From Bauldia sp. (lineage in GTDB: Bacteria; Pseudomonadota; Alphaproteobacteria; Rhizobiales; Kaistiaceae), in the NCBI GenBank assembly GCA_020442095.1, contig JAGRKY010000155.1, positions 1-8,323 on the forward strand: a stretch of 8,323 nt of DNA, written 5' to 3'. The notes under the pieces are model-generated. The model was not told the origin of the DNA and did not search any database. It saw only the letters and a list, made by a program, of their open reading frames with translations. Below, piece after piece: positions 1-6,249 of the stretch. The number at the start of each line of letters is the position of its first letter. Positions within the stretch are counted from its first letter, which is position 1. The position numbers and the translations under genes are program-made.

Positions 1-2019
1 GTCATGCAGGGCGGCACGCTGATCGTTGCGGGGCCGTTTTCCGTCAACGGCAACACAGTGGCGCACGGTTCCGGCGGCACCGGCGCCGGCGATGGTTCCG
101 AGTTCGGTGCGGGGCTTTTCCTGCAGGGGAATGGCACGGTCACCTTCAATCCCGGCGCCAGCGAGACGCAGGCCATCGACGATGCGATCGCCGACCAGAC
201 CGGCTCCGGCGGCACCGGCGCCAACGCCGGCAGCTATGCCCTCGTCAAGACCGGTGACGGCACCCTGGAGCTCAACGCGCCGAACACCTATTCCGGCGGG
301 ACGACCCTTAACGGCGGCACGCTGAAGTTCGGCGCCGACAACGCCTTCGGCACCGGCACGCTGACGGTCCTCGGCTCGACTCTCACCGCCGCGAGCTTCA
401 TGGCGATCGGCAACGCGATCGACCTCAAGGGCAACCTGACGGTCCTCGTCGATGCCGCGGACACGACGACGCTGACCGGCGGCATCGGGGATACCGGCGG
501 CGCCTTCGGCATCACCAAGACCGGCGGCGGAACCCTCAGCCTCTTCGGCGCCAGCACCTATACCGGCGACACCATCGTCAAGGCCGGCATCCTGCTGGCT
601 GGATCGGCGCAGGGCTTTTCCAGCGCCTCCGCCTTCAAGGTCGCGGCCGGCGCGACGCTCGACATCAACGGCAAGGCGGTGACGCTCGGCTCGCTCGCCG
701 ACTCCGGCGCCGCGGGCGGCACCGTCACCAATGCCGACACGATCGACGAGATCCTGACCATCGGCGCCGACAACACCTCGACGGCCTTCTCTGGCGTGAT
801 CCAGGACGGCGTCCACAGCATCGAACTGAAGAAGATCGGCACCGGGACGCAAATCCTGTCCGGCGCCAACACCTACAGCCTCGGAACAACGGTCGCGGGT
901 GGCAAGCTCCAGGTCGACGGGTCGATCACCTCGGCGGTGACGGTGGCGTCGGGCGGGACCCTCGGCGGCAGGGGCTCGACCGGCGCGGTGACGGTGCAGT
1001 CCGGCGGCACGCTGGCCCCCGGCGCAAGCCCGGGCGTCCTCTCCACCGGCAATGTCGCGCTTGCCGCCGGCGCGACCTTCGCCATCGAGCTCGCCGGCAC
1101 CAGCCCCGGCGTCGGCGGCCACGATCAGGTCAAGGTGACCGGCACCGTCAACCTCGGTGGCGCGACCCTCGACGGCGACGTACTCCCCGGCTTCGTCCCG
1201 TCGGTTGGGGACAGCTTCACCATTATCGACAACGACGGCGCGGACGCGGTCGCCGGCACCTTCGCCGGTCTCGCCGAGGGCGACTACTTCGTCCTCGACC
1301 AGCGGGCGATGACGATCACCTATCACGGTGGCGACGGCAACGATGTGGTGCTGACCGCGACCGCTGCGACGATCATCGGCACGTCGGGACCCGATCTCGT
1401 GGATGCCACCCACACCGTCGCCGGCCAGGCGCTGCCGACCGACGGCGACGACCTGATCAACGGGCTCGGCGGCAAGGACACCCTCTCCGGCCTCGAAGGC
1501 GACGACACCATCCTCGGCGGCAAGGCGAACGACACCCTCCATGGCGACGAGGGTGACGACACGATCAACGGCGGCAAGGGCAAGGACAAGGCCTTCGGCG
1601 GCGACGGCGACGACGCGATCGCCGGCGGTGGCGGCAACGACCGGCTCAAGGGCGATGCCGGCGCCGACACGCTCGACGGCGGCCCGGGCAAGGACAAGCT
1701 GACCGGCGGCGCAGACGACGACACCTTCGTCTTCGCAAACCCGAACCGGCCGGACAAGGTCACCGACATGAGCGACGGCGACATGATCGCGCTGAAGAAG
1801 TCGGCCTTCCCCGGCATCGGCCCGAAGGGCACGCTCGACGCGGATGCCTTCCACGTCGGCTTCACCGCCTCAAGTCCCGCGCAGAAGATCGTCTACAATC
1901 AGCACAGCGGCTGGCTGGAGTGGTACCGGCACGGCTCGCATACCACCGACCCGGTCGCCTTCGCGAAGATCGGCAAGCACCTCGACTTCCTCGACCACGC
2001 CGACTTCATCGTCATCTGA
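1..2019 (+). CDS. PATR-repeat / RTX secreted protein (3' part, 5' end outside window)
   Basis: Likely a large extracellular or surface protein. The frame is open from base 1 and the first visible residues already lie inside a repeat, so the ATG at 4 is probably internal. Residues below count from that Met. Residues 1-450 are glycine/threonine-rich autotransporter-associated beta-strand (PATR) repeats. Three clear units carry a KTGxGTLxLxxxNTYSGGT-like core, near 81-100, 172-190 and 277-296. A typical PATR-end segment follows (APGASPGVL at 338-346, GGDGNDVVL at 442-450). Residues about 478-573 hold around nine RTX units of the GGxGxDxLxG type, which bind calcium in known families. The end (DDDTFVF at 571-577, DFIVI at 667-671) resembles RTX/type I secretion C-termini. 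There is no C-terminal autotransporter barrel, so export by a type I system is inferred rather than type V. No ABC exporter genes are in the window. Function (adhesin, matrix protein) is unknown. The gene converges on the sulfatase. Confidence 0.85.
   Translation, partial: VMQGGTLIVAGPFSVNGNTVAHGSGGTGAGDGSEFGAGLFLQGNGTVTFNPGASETQAIDDAIADQTGSGGTGANAGSYALVKTGDGTLELNAPNTYSGGTTLNGGTLKFGADNAFGTGTLTVLGSTLTAASFMAIGNAIDLKGNLTVLVDAADTTTLTGGIGDTGGAFGITKTGGGTLSLFGASTYTGDTIVKAGILLAGSAQGFSSASAFKVAAGATLDINGKAVTLGSLADSGAAGGTVTNADTIDEILTIGADNTSTAFSGVIQDGVHSIELKKIGTGTQILSGANTYSLGTTVAGGKLQVDGSITSAVTVASGGTLGGRGSTGAVTVQSGGTLAPGASPGVLSTGNVALAAGATFAIELAGTSPGVGGHDQVKVTGTVNLGGATLDGDVLPGFVPSVGDSFTIIDNDGADAVAGTFAGLAEGDYFVLDQRAMTITYHGGDGNDVVLTATAATIIGTSGPDLVDATHTVAGQALPTDGDDLINGLGGKDTLSGLEGDDTILGGKANDTLHGDEGDDTINGGKGKDKAFGGDGDDAIAGGGGNDRLKGDAGADTLDGGPGKDKLTGGADDDTFVFANPNRPDKVTDMSDGDMIALKKSAFPGIGPKGTLDADAFHVGFTASSPAQKIVYNQHSGWLEWYRHGSHTTDPVAFAKIGKHLDFLDHADFIVI
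1435..1722 (+). repeat. RTX nonapeptide repeat block within the secreted protein
   Basis: This coding repeat region encodes tandem glycine/aspartate-rich nonapeptides such as GGKDTLSGL, GDDTILGG and GDDTINGG. The pattern matches hemolysin-type calcium-binding parallel beta-rolls. Several units have lysine at usual variable positions (GGKGKDKAFGG, GKDKLTGG). Folding on calcium outside the cell is known for the family and inferred here. Confidence 0.85.
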
Positions 2020-2067
2020 GGCGGACGGGTTGGCTGTCGCTGCGCATTGATCGAAACCGCGACCTTG

Positions 2068-2081
2068 GAGGCGATCGCCTC
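2068..2081. repeat. 14-bp perfect palindrome between convergent genes
   Basis: GAGGCGATCGCCTC is a perfect palindrome in the 60-bp stretch after the RTX-protein stop (2017-2019). It overlaps the stop codon of the cyclophilin-like remnant (2080-2082). As RNA it could form a 5-bp stem with a GATC loop. There is no U-run on either side, so it is not a typical intrinsic terminator. The nearby 7-mers TGAGGCG (2017-2023) and CGCCTCA (2076-2082) also pair across the interval. Role unknown. I see nothing else in 2020-2079. Confidence 0.5.
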
Positions 2082-2180
2082 ACCCCCGCTCGACCGTCAC
2101 CCGCGTGCCGGGCGAGACCCGGGCGAGGATGCGGACATCGTCCTCGGTCGTCGCCCAGATGTTGCAGGGGCTCGCGAGCC
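2080..2180. repeat. Direct repeat copy A (about 101 bp), left flank of the sulfatase-regulator module
   Basis: This stretch matches 5382-5482 in the same orientation at 94 of 101 positions with no gaps, counted by hand. Both copies are the 3' end of a cyclophilin-like reading frame on the minus strand, including its TGA stop. Similarity stops abruptly at 2181/5483 apart from one shared Arg codon. Confidence 0.9.
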
Positions 2181-2181
2181 T
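2080..2181 (-). pseudogene. Truncated 3' remnant of a cyclophilin-like gene
   Basis: Read on the minus strand, this segment encodes 33 residues (from [16 protein letters not shown] to VTVERG) and a TGA at 2080-2082. They match the last 33 residues of the intact cyclophilin-like protein at 5382-5753, with a single Val-to-Ile change. The other six base differences are synonymous. Upstream the frame continues through 11 unrelated or diverged codons (RRVSGPDLDAA) to the sulfatase stop at 2215-2217. The family's N-terminal 90 residues are missing, so this is a gene fragment. A GTG at 2206-2208 could in principle start a 42-residue peptide, but I see no reason to think it is functional. The substitution pattern suggests the tail came from a once-functional paralogue or another strain's copy, not from long neutral decay. 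Confidence 0.85.
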
Positions 2182-2214
2182 GGCGGCGTCGAGGTCCGGT
2201 CCCGACACGCGACG

Positions 2215-4554
2215 CTACCGGACTTCGACCACGACGCGATCGATGGCCCCGGTGAACTTGTTCGGCGCCTTGTAGTCGTGGGTGACGGGCTGGCCGCTGT
2301 CCTCGCCGATCCCGAAGGTATCGATGCCGAAGCGGCCACCAACCGTGGCTTCCATCGAGCCTTCAGCGACGGTATCGCCATTCACCCCGAGCGTGATGTC
2401 GGCGCCCTTGCCGGCCTCGCCCTCACCTCCCTTGTAGGCGAAGTCGACCGTGACAGTTGACTTTCCTGCAGGTAGCGGCTCGCTGCCCTTCACGATCGTA
2501 TGGTCCTCGAAGTAGTTGTAGTCGAAGATCGGGACGCCCTTGTCGAGATAGAGCACAAGGCCGGCCGCGACGCCGCCGAAGCCCATGATGACGCCGTCTG
2601 TCCCCGCACCGTCGGTGTCGAGCTCGGCGGTCAGCAGCCAGGATTTGTTCTTCATCGGCGGTGCGGCTGGCTCCGGAATTCGGATCGCGCCGGCGAAATA
2701 GGTGTATGTGCTGGCATTCTCGTCGGCGCCCGGCACCGGTGGCTTTGGTTCCGCGAGACGTGCTGAGCCGCGATCGTCCAGCGGCAGGATTCCGTATTTT
2801 CCGGCCGCCTCCGCGAATTTCTCCTTCAGCTCGGCGAGCTTCTCGGGATTCTCGGCGGCAAGGTCGTCGGCTTCCGAGAAATCGACGTCAAGGTGATAGA
2901 GCTCCCACTTGTCGTTTTCCCAATTGCCCGGCGCGTAGTCCTGCCGCCACGGAAAGGTATGTTGGGCATCGGCTTTCCAGCCGTCCGCGTACATCGAGCG
3001 GTTGGAGAAAACCTCGAAATATTGCTCCGACCGCCCCTTGAAGCCGGGATCGGTGAAGCTGGCGAGGAAGCTCTCGCCTTCCAGCGGCTTCTGGGTGACC
3101 CCGTTGACGGAGGTCGGCATCGGGATGTGGGCTGCTTCGAGGATCGTCGGCACGACATCGACGAGGTGCAGGAAGGCATCGCGCGGCTTGTCGTCGTGCT
3201 TGATCCGCGCCGGCCAGGTGATGACCATCGGATTACGGGTGCCGCCGAGGTGGGAAGCCACCTGCTTGACCCACTGGAAGGGGGTGTTGCCCGCCCATGC
3301 CCAGCCGACCGGGTAATGCGGCTCGGACTCCGGACCGCCGAGCTTGTCGAGATTGGCGAGAATCTCATCGAGGTTCGACGGAATGCCGTTGAGGTTCATG
3401 ATCTCGTTGAGCGTCCCGTCGGGACCACCCTCGGAAGAGGCGCCGTTGTCGCCGACGATGTAGATGACCATCGTGTTGTCGGCATCGGGCAGCTCCTTCA
3501 CGGCGTCGAGCAGCCGGCCGACCTCGTGATCGGTGAAGGCGAAATAGCCGGCAAAGTTCTCGAACAGCGCGTTATAGACCTGTTTCTGTTCGTCGCTCAG
3601 GCTGTCCCAGGCCGGAACCCAGTCCGGCCGCTCGGTCAGCTTGGTGTCGGGCGGGATGATGCCCATCGCCTTCTGGTTGGCAAAGACCTCGTCGCGATAC
3701 TTCTCCCAGCCCATGTCGAACTTGCCCTTGAACCGGTCGCGCCATTCGGCGGTGACATGATGGGGCGCATGCATCGCGCCGGGGGCGAAATACATGAAGA
3801 AGGGCTTGTTCGGCGCGACCGACTTGGAGAACTTCATGCGGGCGATCGCCCGGTCGGTCATATCCGTCATGAAGTGGTAGCCCTCCTCCGGAGTCTTGTC
3901 CGGCTCGACGGGCGTCGTGTTCTCGAAGATGACCGGGTAATACTGATGCGTTTCTCCGGAATTGAAGCCGTAGAAGTAGTCGAAGCCCATGCCCGTCGGC
4001 CAGCGGTCGAAGGGACCGGCGACGGTCTGTTCCCAGTCGGGCGTGTTGTGGTTCTTGCCAAACCACCATGTCGTATAGCCGTTGTCCTTTAGGATCTCGC
4101 CGATCGTCGCGGTCTCGCGCGGCAGCATGGTCGAGTAGCTCGGAAAGCCGGTGGCCCACTCCATCAGGAAGCCGTTGCCGCTCGCATGGTGATTGCGGCC
4201 GGTCAGCAGCGCGGCGCGGGACGGACCGCAGATCGCGGTTGTGTGGAAGCGCGTATAGCGAAGGCCTTCGTCGGCGAGTTGATCGAGGGCCGGTGTCGGG
4301 ATGAGCCCGCCGAAGGTTGAGGTCTGACCGAAGCCGACGTCGTCGAGCAGGATGACGATGATGTTTGGCGCGCCTTCGGGAGCTGCGACGGGCTCCTGCC
4401 AGTCGGGTTGGGAATCCTTGTACGTCTCGCCGATCGTCCCTTCGAAGGGGGCGAGCGGAATCGGCAGCGTGGCGCGGTCGGGCCAGCTCTGTGCCTGTGC
4501 AGCACCTGCAAGAACCAGAGTGGACAGCGCCGTTGCAACAAATCTTGCCAGCAT
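2215..4554 (-). CDS. Exported type I sulfatase (arylsulfatase family) with C-terminal beta domain
   Basis: A predicted sulfate-ester hydrolase of 779 residues. Residues 1-21 form a signal peptide (hydrophobic core, then AQA), so it acts in the periplasm or outside the cell. The sulfatase core shows the expected residues: DD at 71-72 for metal; [12 protein letters not shown] at 109-120, where Cys109 would become formylglycine; GKNH at 166-169; MHAPHH at 261-266; DNG at 369-371; and Lys430. [12 protein letters not shown] (550-561) is typical of the core's end. Residues about 610-779 form a Gly/Asp-rich, lectin-like beta region absent from short arylsulfatases of about 540 residues. The substrate cannot be read from sequence. 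The Cys form needs a formylglycine-generating enzyme in the cytoplasm, and none is in the window. The ATG is supported by AGGAGG at 4560-4565, five bases upstream. A Crp/Fnr regulator is divergently transcribed. By eye the region is less GC-rich than its flanks. An in-frame cyclophilin-like tail follows the TAG. Confidence 0.93.
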   Translation of the reverse strand: MLARFVATALSTLVLAGAAQAQSWPDRATLPIPLAPFEGTIGETYKDSQPDWQEPVAAPEGAPNIIVILLDDVGFGQTSTFGGLIPTPALDQLADEGLRYTRFHTTAICGPSRAALLTGRNHHASGNGFLMEWATGFPSYSTMLPRETATIGEILKDNGYTTWWFGKNHNTPDWEQTVAGPFDRWPTGMGFDYFYGFNSGETHQYYPVIFENTTPVEPDKTPEEGYHFMTDMTDRAIARMKFSKSVAPNKPFFMYFAPGAMHAPHHVTAEWRDRFKGKFDMGWEKYRDEVFANQKAMGIIPPDTKLTERPDWVPAWDSLSDEQKQVYNALFENFAGYFAFTDHEVGRLLDAVKELPDADNTMVIYIVGDNGASSEGGPDGTLNEIMNLNGIPSNLDEILANLDKLGGPESEPHYPVGWAWAGNTPFQWVKQVASHLGGTRNPMVITWPARIKHDDKPRDAFLHLVDVVPTILEAAHIPMPTSVNGVTQKPLEGESFLASFTDPGFKGRSEQYFEVFSNRSMYADGWKADAQHTFPWRQDYAPGNWENDKWELYHLDVDFSEADDLAAENPEKLAELKEKFAEAAGKYGILPLDDRGSARLAEPKPPVPGADENASTYTYFAGAIRIPEPAAPPMKNKSWLLTAELDTDGAGTDGVIMGFGGVAAGLVLYLDKGVPIFDYNYFEDHTIVKGSEPLPAGKSTVTVDFAYKGGEGEAGKGADITLGVNGDTVAEGSMEATVGGRFGIDTFGIGEDSGQPVTHDYKAPNKFTGAIDRVVVEVR

Positions 4555-4559
4555 GAGAG

Positions 4560-4565
4560 CCTCCT
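4560..4565 (-). promoter_or_regulatory. Shine-Dalgarno site of the sulfatase gene
   Basis: AGGAGG on the minus strand lies five bases before the ATG at 4552-4554. It is a full-strength site that fixes the start, and the signal peptide begins right at that Met. Confidence 0.85.
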
Positions 4566-4593
4566 CGAGCCGCCGGTCGTGGCGAACGACACA

Positions 4594-4609
4594 ACCATTG
4601 ATCGATGGT
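4594..4609. promoter_or_regulatory. Candidate operator: 16-bp near-perfect palindrome
   Basis: ACCATTGATCGATGGT has 14 of 16 palindromic positions (one mismatched pair). It lies between the divergent sulfatase and Crp/Fnr-type regulator genes, 40 bp from the sulfatase start. It overlaps the ATG at 4605, which argues that this ATG is not the regulator's start. It contains a TTGAT half-site like FNR-type boxes but not the full TTGAT-N4-ATCAA consensus. Which protein binds is inferred from position only. Confidence 0.45.
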
Positions 4610-4631
4610 AGCTTCTGCTCCCGCTATCCAA

Positions 4632-4647
4632 TGCACAGCGGTGTGCA
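4632..4647. promoter_or_regulatory. Candidate operator: perfect inverted repeat TGCACA-N4-TGTGCA
   Basis: TGCACAGCGGTGTGCA has perfect 6-bp arms around a 4-bp spacer. It lies just upstream of the regulator's ribosome site, and an 8-bp palindrome TGTGCACA (4642-4649) overlaps its right arm. Its size and symmetry fit a dimeric helix-turn-helix protein such as the adjacent Crp/Fnr regulator, but it is not the classic TGTGA-N6-TCACA box. It could alternatively be an RNA hairpin in the regulator's leader. Confidence 0.45.
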
Positions 4648-4651
4648 CAAC

Positions 4652-4655
4652 GGAG
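4652..4655 (+). promoter_or_regulatory. Shine-Dalgarno site supporting the TTG start of the regulator
   Basis: GGAG lies six bases before the in-frame TTG at 4662. No comparable purine-rich site precedes the in-frame ATG at 4605 or the GTG at 4641, so this site decides the start call. Confidence 0.55.
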
Positions 4656-4661
4656 ATTTCT

Positions 4662-5357
4662 TTGCCAAAGCTGACCACAGCCAGGAAACGCCTGTCGGAA
4701 GTCGGCTGGTTGTCCCGTCAGCCGCTGCAATTTCGCGAAAATTTGCTTGGCCGTTGCGAGTTTCGGACGTTCGGGCGTGGTGAGAACCTCTACGGCCTCG
4801 ATGACCCGCCGGGCGGTGTCTACGGGTTGGCGGAAGGCTTTGTCGACGTTCTCGTTGCCTCGGGTGTTGGGTCCCCCTTCCTCGGCTTCATCGGCGGCCC
4901 GGGCTGGTGGGTCGGTGAGGCCGCGGCGATTACCGCAACCCATCGCCGCGCCGACATTCGCGCCAGAACGACAACCGAAGTGCTCTATTTGCCGTTCGCC
5001 GAATTCCAGAAGCTCGCGGCGGCGGACCCCCGCGCCTTTCGTTGCTTTGCGGAATTGACCATCGACCATATGGACAATGCCCTGATGCTGGCGTCGACCC
5101 TGGCCGCCACCAATACCCGCGATCGGATCATTTCCACGCTCTACCGGCTCGCCGGCGCGTTTCGCGAGATCGACGACACGATCAAGCTTCCCTGTACGCA
5201 GAGCGAGATCGCCGAGATGGCCGGATTGTCCCGCAATAGTGTCAGCCCGATCATGGGGGCCCTGGCGAGCGAAGGCCTGGTCCAACACGGTCGCAACCGG
5301 GTCAGCTACAATCCCGTCCGGCTAGGTCGGGCTCTGAATTTTCAGAACGATGTGTAG
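4662..5357 (+). CDS. Crp/Fnr-family transcriptional regulator
   Basis: A predicted DNA-binding regulator of 231 residues if translation starts at the TTG at 4662. The in-frame ATG at 4605 would add 19 residues that look non-coding and overlap a palindrome. Residues about 26-121 fit a cyclic-nucleotide-binding-type beta-roll, with GE at 85-86 and RR at 95-96 near the place of the phosphate-binding cassette. The cassette is not canonical, so the ligand is uncertain. A dimerisation helix follows (about 122-165). A Crp-type winged helix-turn-helix lies at about 179-210, containing TQSEIAEMAGLSRNSVSPIM. The N-terminal Cys cluster of Fnr is absent, so an oxygen-sensing Fe-S cluster is unlikely. The sulfatase diverges from it across about 107 bp holding two palindromes, so control of the sulfatase plus self-regulation is the natural inference. 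It ends 24 bp from the convergent cyclophilin-like gene. Confidence 0.9.
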   Translation: MPKLTTARKRLSEVGWLSRQPLQFRENLLGRCEFRTFGRGENLYGLDDPPGGVYGLAEGFVDVLVASGVGSPFLGFIGGPGWWVGEAAAITATHRRADIRARTTTEVLYLPFAEFQKLAAADPRAFRCFAELTIDHMDNALMLASTLAATNTRDRIISTLYRLAGAFREIDDTIKLPCTQSEIAEMAGLSRNSVSPIMGALASEGLVQHGRNRVSYNPVRLGRALNFQNDV

Positions 5358-5381
5358 CCGGCCCGCGGGCGTGCCGCCCCT

Positions 5382-5482
5382 TCACCCCCGCTCCACTGTC
5401 ACCCGCGTGCCCGGCGAGACCCGGGCAAGGACGCGGACATCGTCCTCGGTTGTCGCCCAGATGTTGCAGGGGCTTGCGAGCC
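5382..5482. repeat. Direct repeat copy B (about 101 bp), right flank of the sulfatase-regulator module
   Basis: This is the partner of 2080-2180, in the same orientation with 94 of 101 matches. Here it is the 3' end of the intact cyclophilin-like gene, starting at its TGA (5382-5384). The two copies lie 3302 bp apart. Confidence 0.9.
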
Positions 5483-5753
5483 GTATCTCGTCGTCCTCGC
5501 TGATCGGGGTCGGGCCGAAGCCGATGGCGATCGCTTCGCCGTCCGGCCAGAAGGCGATCTCGCCAGCCTCGACCACGGCCCGCGCGTCGGGCTCGCGGGC
5601 GATCCGGATGCCGGTGCCGAAATAGACCTCGTCGCCCCAGGTCAGGACCGAACCGTCGAAGGGCAGCCTCTTCCAGATCGCGTCGGCGGTCGGCGTGTCG
5701 CGCAGGTCGAGCGTGATCCGGACACCCTCGAAGTCGAGCGTCATTTTCCGCAT
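5382..5753 (-). CDS. Cyclophilin-like fold protein (Cyclophil_like / TM1367-type family)
   Basis: A small cytoplasmic protein of 123 residues with no signal peptide or membrane segment. The layout matches the cyclophilin-like family once called DUF369 (PF04126): [10 protein letters not shown] near 22-31; [10 protein letters not shown] at 39-48; [20 protein letters not shown] at 64-83; LASPCNIWA at 92-100; and a short C-terminal strand VTVERG. The family has the cyclophilin barrel, but prolyl isomerase activity is not established, so no reaction is assigned. The ATG at 5753 follows GGAGG (5759-5763) by five bases; a second ATG at 5744 has weaker support. The last 33 codons recur as a remnant at 2080-2181. 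The Usg-like gene lies 62 bp upstream on the same strand. The gene converges with the regulator, and a 10-bp palindrome GCCCGCGGGC sits between them at 5361-5370. Confidence 0.82.
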   Translation of the reverse strand: MRKMTLDFEGVRITLDLRDTPTADAIWKRLPFDGSVLTWGDEVYFGTGIRIAREPDARAVVEAGEIAFWPDGEAIAIGFGPTPISEDDEIRLASPCNIWATTEDDVRVLARVSPGTRVTVERG

Positions 5754-5815
5754 TTCCCCCTCCCCGGCCGTGCGGTCGACCCGACCGGTCTAGGGGGAAA
5801 CCACGATGCGATCAA

Positions 5816-6085
5816 TCAGTGCAGCGTCAGCTGGGTCGTCACCGGCTTGAACTCGCCGGCCCGGATCAGCCGCTTGTGCGACACCGTCACCGAGCGGAGC
5901 GGACCGTCGAGCTCGCGCTGCCAGAAATCGAGGAAGCGGCGAAGCTCGGGAAATTCCGGTGCCATGTCGTAGGTCTGCCAGACGAAGGTCTGAAGCACCG
6001 ACGGATGGTCAGGCATTCCGTAGAGGATATGGGCGGTGATCAAACCATAGTCGTCCCATGCATGTTTCGGCACCGTCTCAGGCAT
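5816..6085 (-). CDS. usg: Usg-like family protein
   Basis: A small soluble protein of 89 residues that I recognise as the alphaproteobacterial Usg family (PF06233), named after the gene upstream of trpF in Caulobacter. Seen here are the conserved stretches YGLITAHILYGMPDHPS, LQTFVWQTYDMAPEFPEL, RFLDFWQRELDGPLRSV and a C-terminal H. The length fits the family. The biochemical role is unknown. No trp genes are in the window, so this copy is not in the usual usg-trpFBA setting. The ATG at 6083-6085 is chosen because AAGGAG (6093-6098) lies seven bases upstream; a GTG two codons earlier sits only one base from that site and is less likely. The leader contains two potential hairpins and part of a cluster of GANTC sites. 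The cyclophilin-like gene follows after 62 bp on the same strand, possibly co-transcribed. Confidence 0.88.
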   Translation of the reverse strand: MPETVPKHAWDDYGLITAHILYGMPDHPSVLQTFVWQTYDMAPEFPELRRFLDFWQRELDGPLRSVTVSHKRLIRAGEFKPVTTQLTLH

Positions 6086-6092
6086 CGCCACG

Positions 6093-6098
6093 CTCCTT
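6093..6098 (-). promoter_or_regulatory. Shine-Dalgarno site of the Usg-like gene
   Basis: AAGGAG on the minus strand is seven bases before the ATG at 6083-6085. It favours this ATG over the GTG at 6089-6091. Confidence 0.75.
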
Positions 6099-6110
6099 CC
6101 GTTCCTGTCC

Positions 6111-6166
6111 GGGGCGGCGATTCAGGGTGATTCAAGCCCGCCCCAACGAGGACAAGGTTTCCTCGT
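6111..6166 (-). promoter_or_regulatory. Leader of the Usg-like gene with two potential hairpins
   Basis: Two perfect inverted repeats lie back to back upstream of the ribosome site. The first is a 7-bp stem ACGAGGA/TCCTCGT with a 7-base loop (6146-6166). The second is a 7-bp stem GGGGCGG/CCGCCCC with a 20-base loop (6111-6144). That loop contains TGAATC twice, ten bases apart. Neither stem is followed by a U-run, so neither is a clear terminator of the upstream operon. They could be a regulatory leader or protein-binding sites. I see no convincing sigma-70 boxes in 6167-6249. Confidence 0.4.
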
Positions 6167-6249
6167 CGGATTCGGAAATGCAATTGCCGTACCGCGAAAA
6201 GTTCCGTCGAATCAGTCGATTAGCAGCAAGAGCCGGTGAGTGCTGACAG

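Noticed and set aside
1..2019. Classical autotransporter (type V) protein
   Set aside because: The C-terminus ends in RTX repeats and a type I-like tail rather than an outer-membrane barrel.
2893..4092. Open frame of 399 codons on the plus strand across the sulfatase
   Set aside because: It is antisense to a convincing sulfatase with catalytic motifs and has no domain of its own.
4203..5288. Open frames on the minus strand across the sulfatase start and the regulator (also 3572-4678)
   Set aside because: Both run out of frame through the sulfatase signal peptide and core, and they contradict the strong ribosome site at 4560-4565. They have no family resemblance.
2080..5482. Insertion sequence or composite transposon carrying the sulfatase
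   Set aside because: There is no transposase, no terminal inverted repeats and no short target duplication. The flanking repeats are coding sequence of a gene's 3' end.
5773..5787. CGGTCG-ACC-CGACCG hairpin between the Usg-like and cyclophilin-like genes as a terminator
   Set aside because: The stem is short and no U-run follows on the minus strand. It does not support transcription ending between the two genes.
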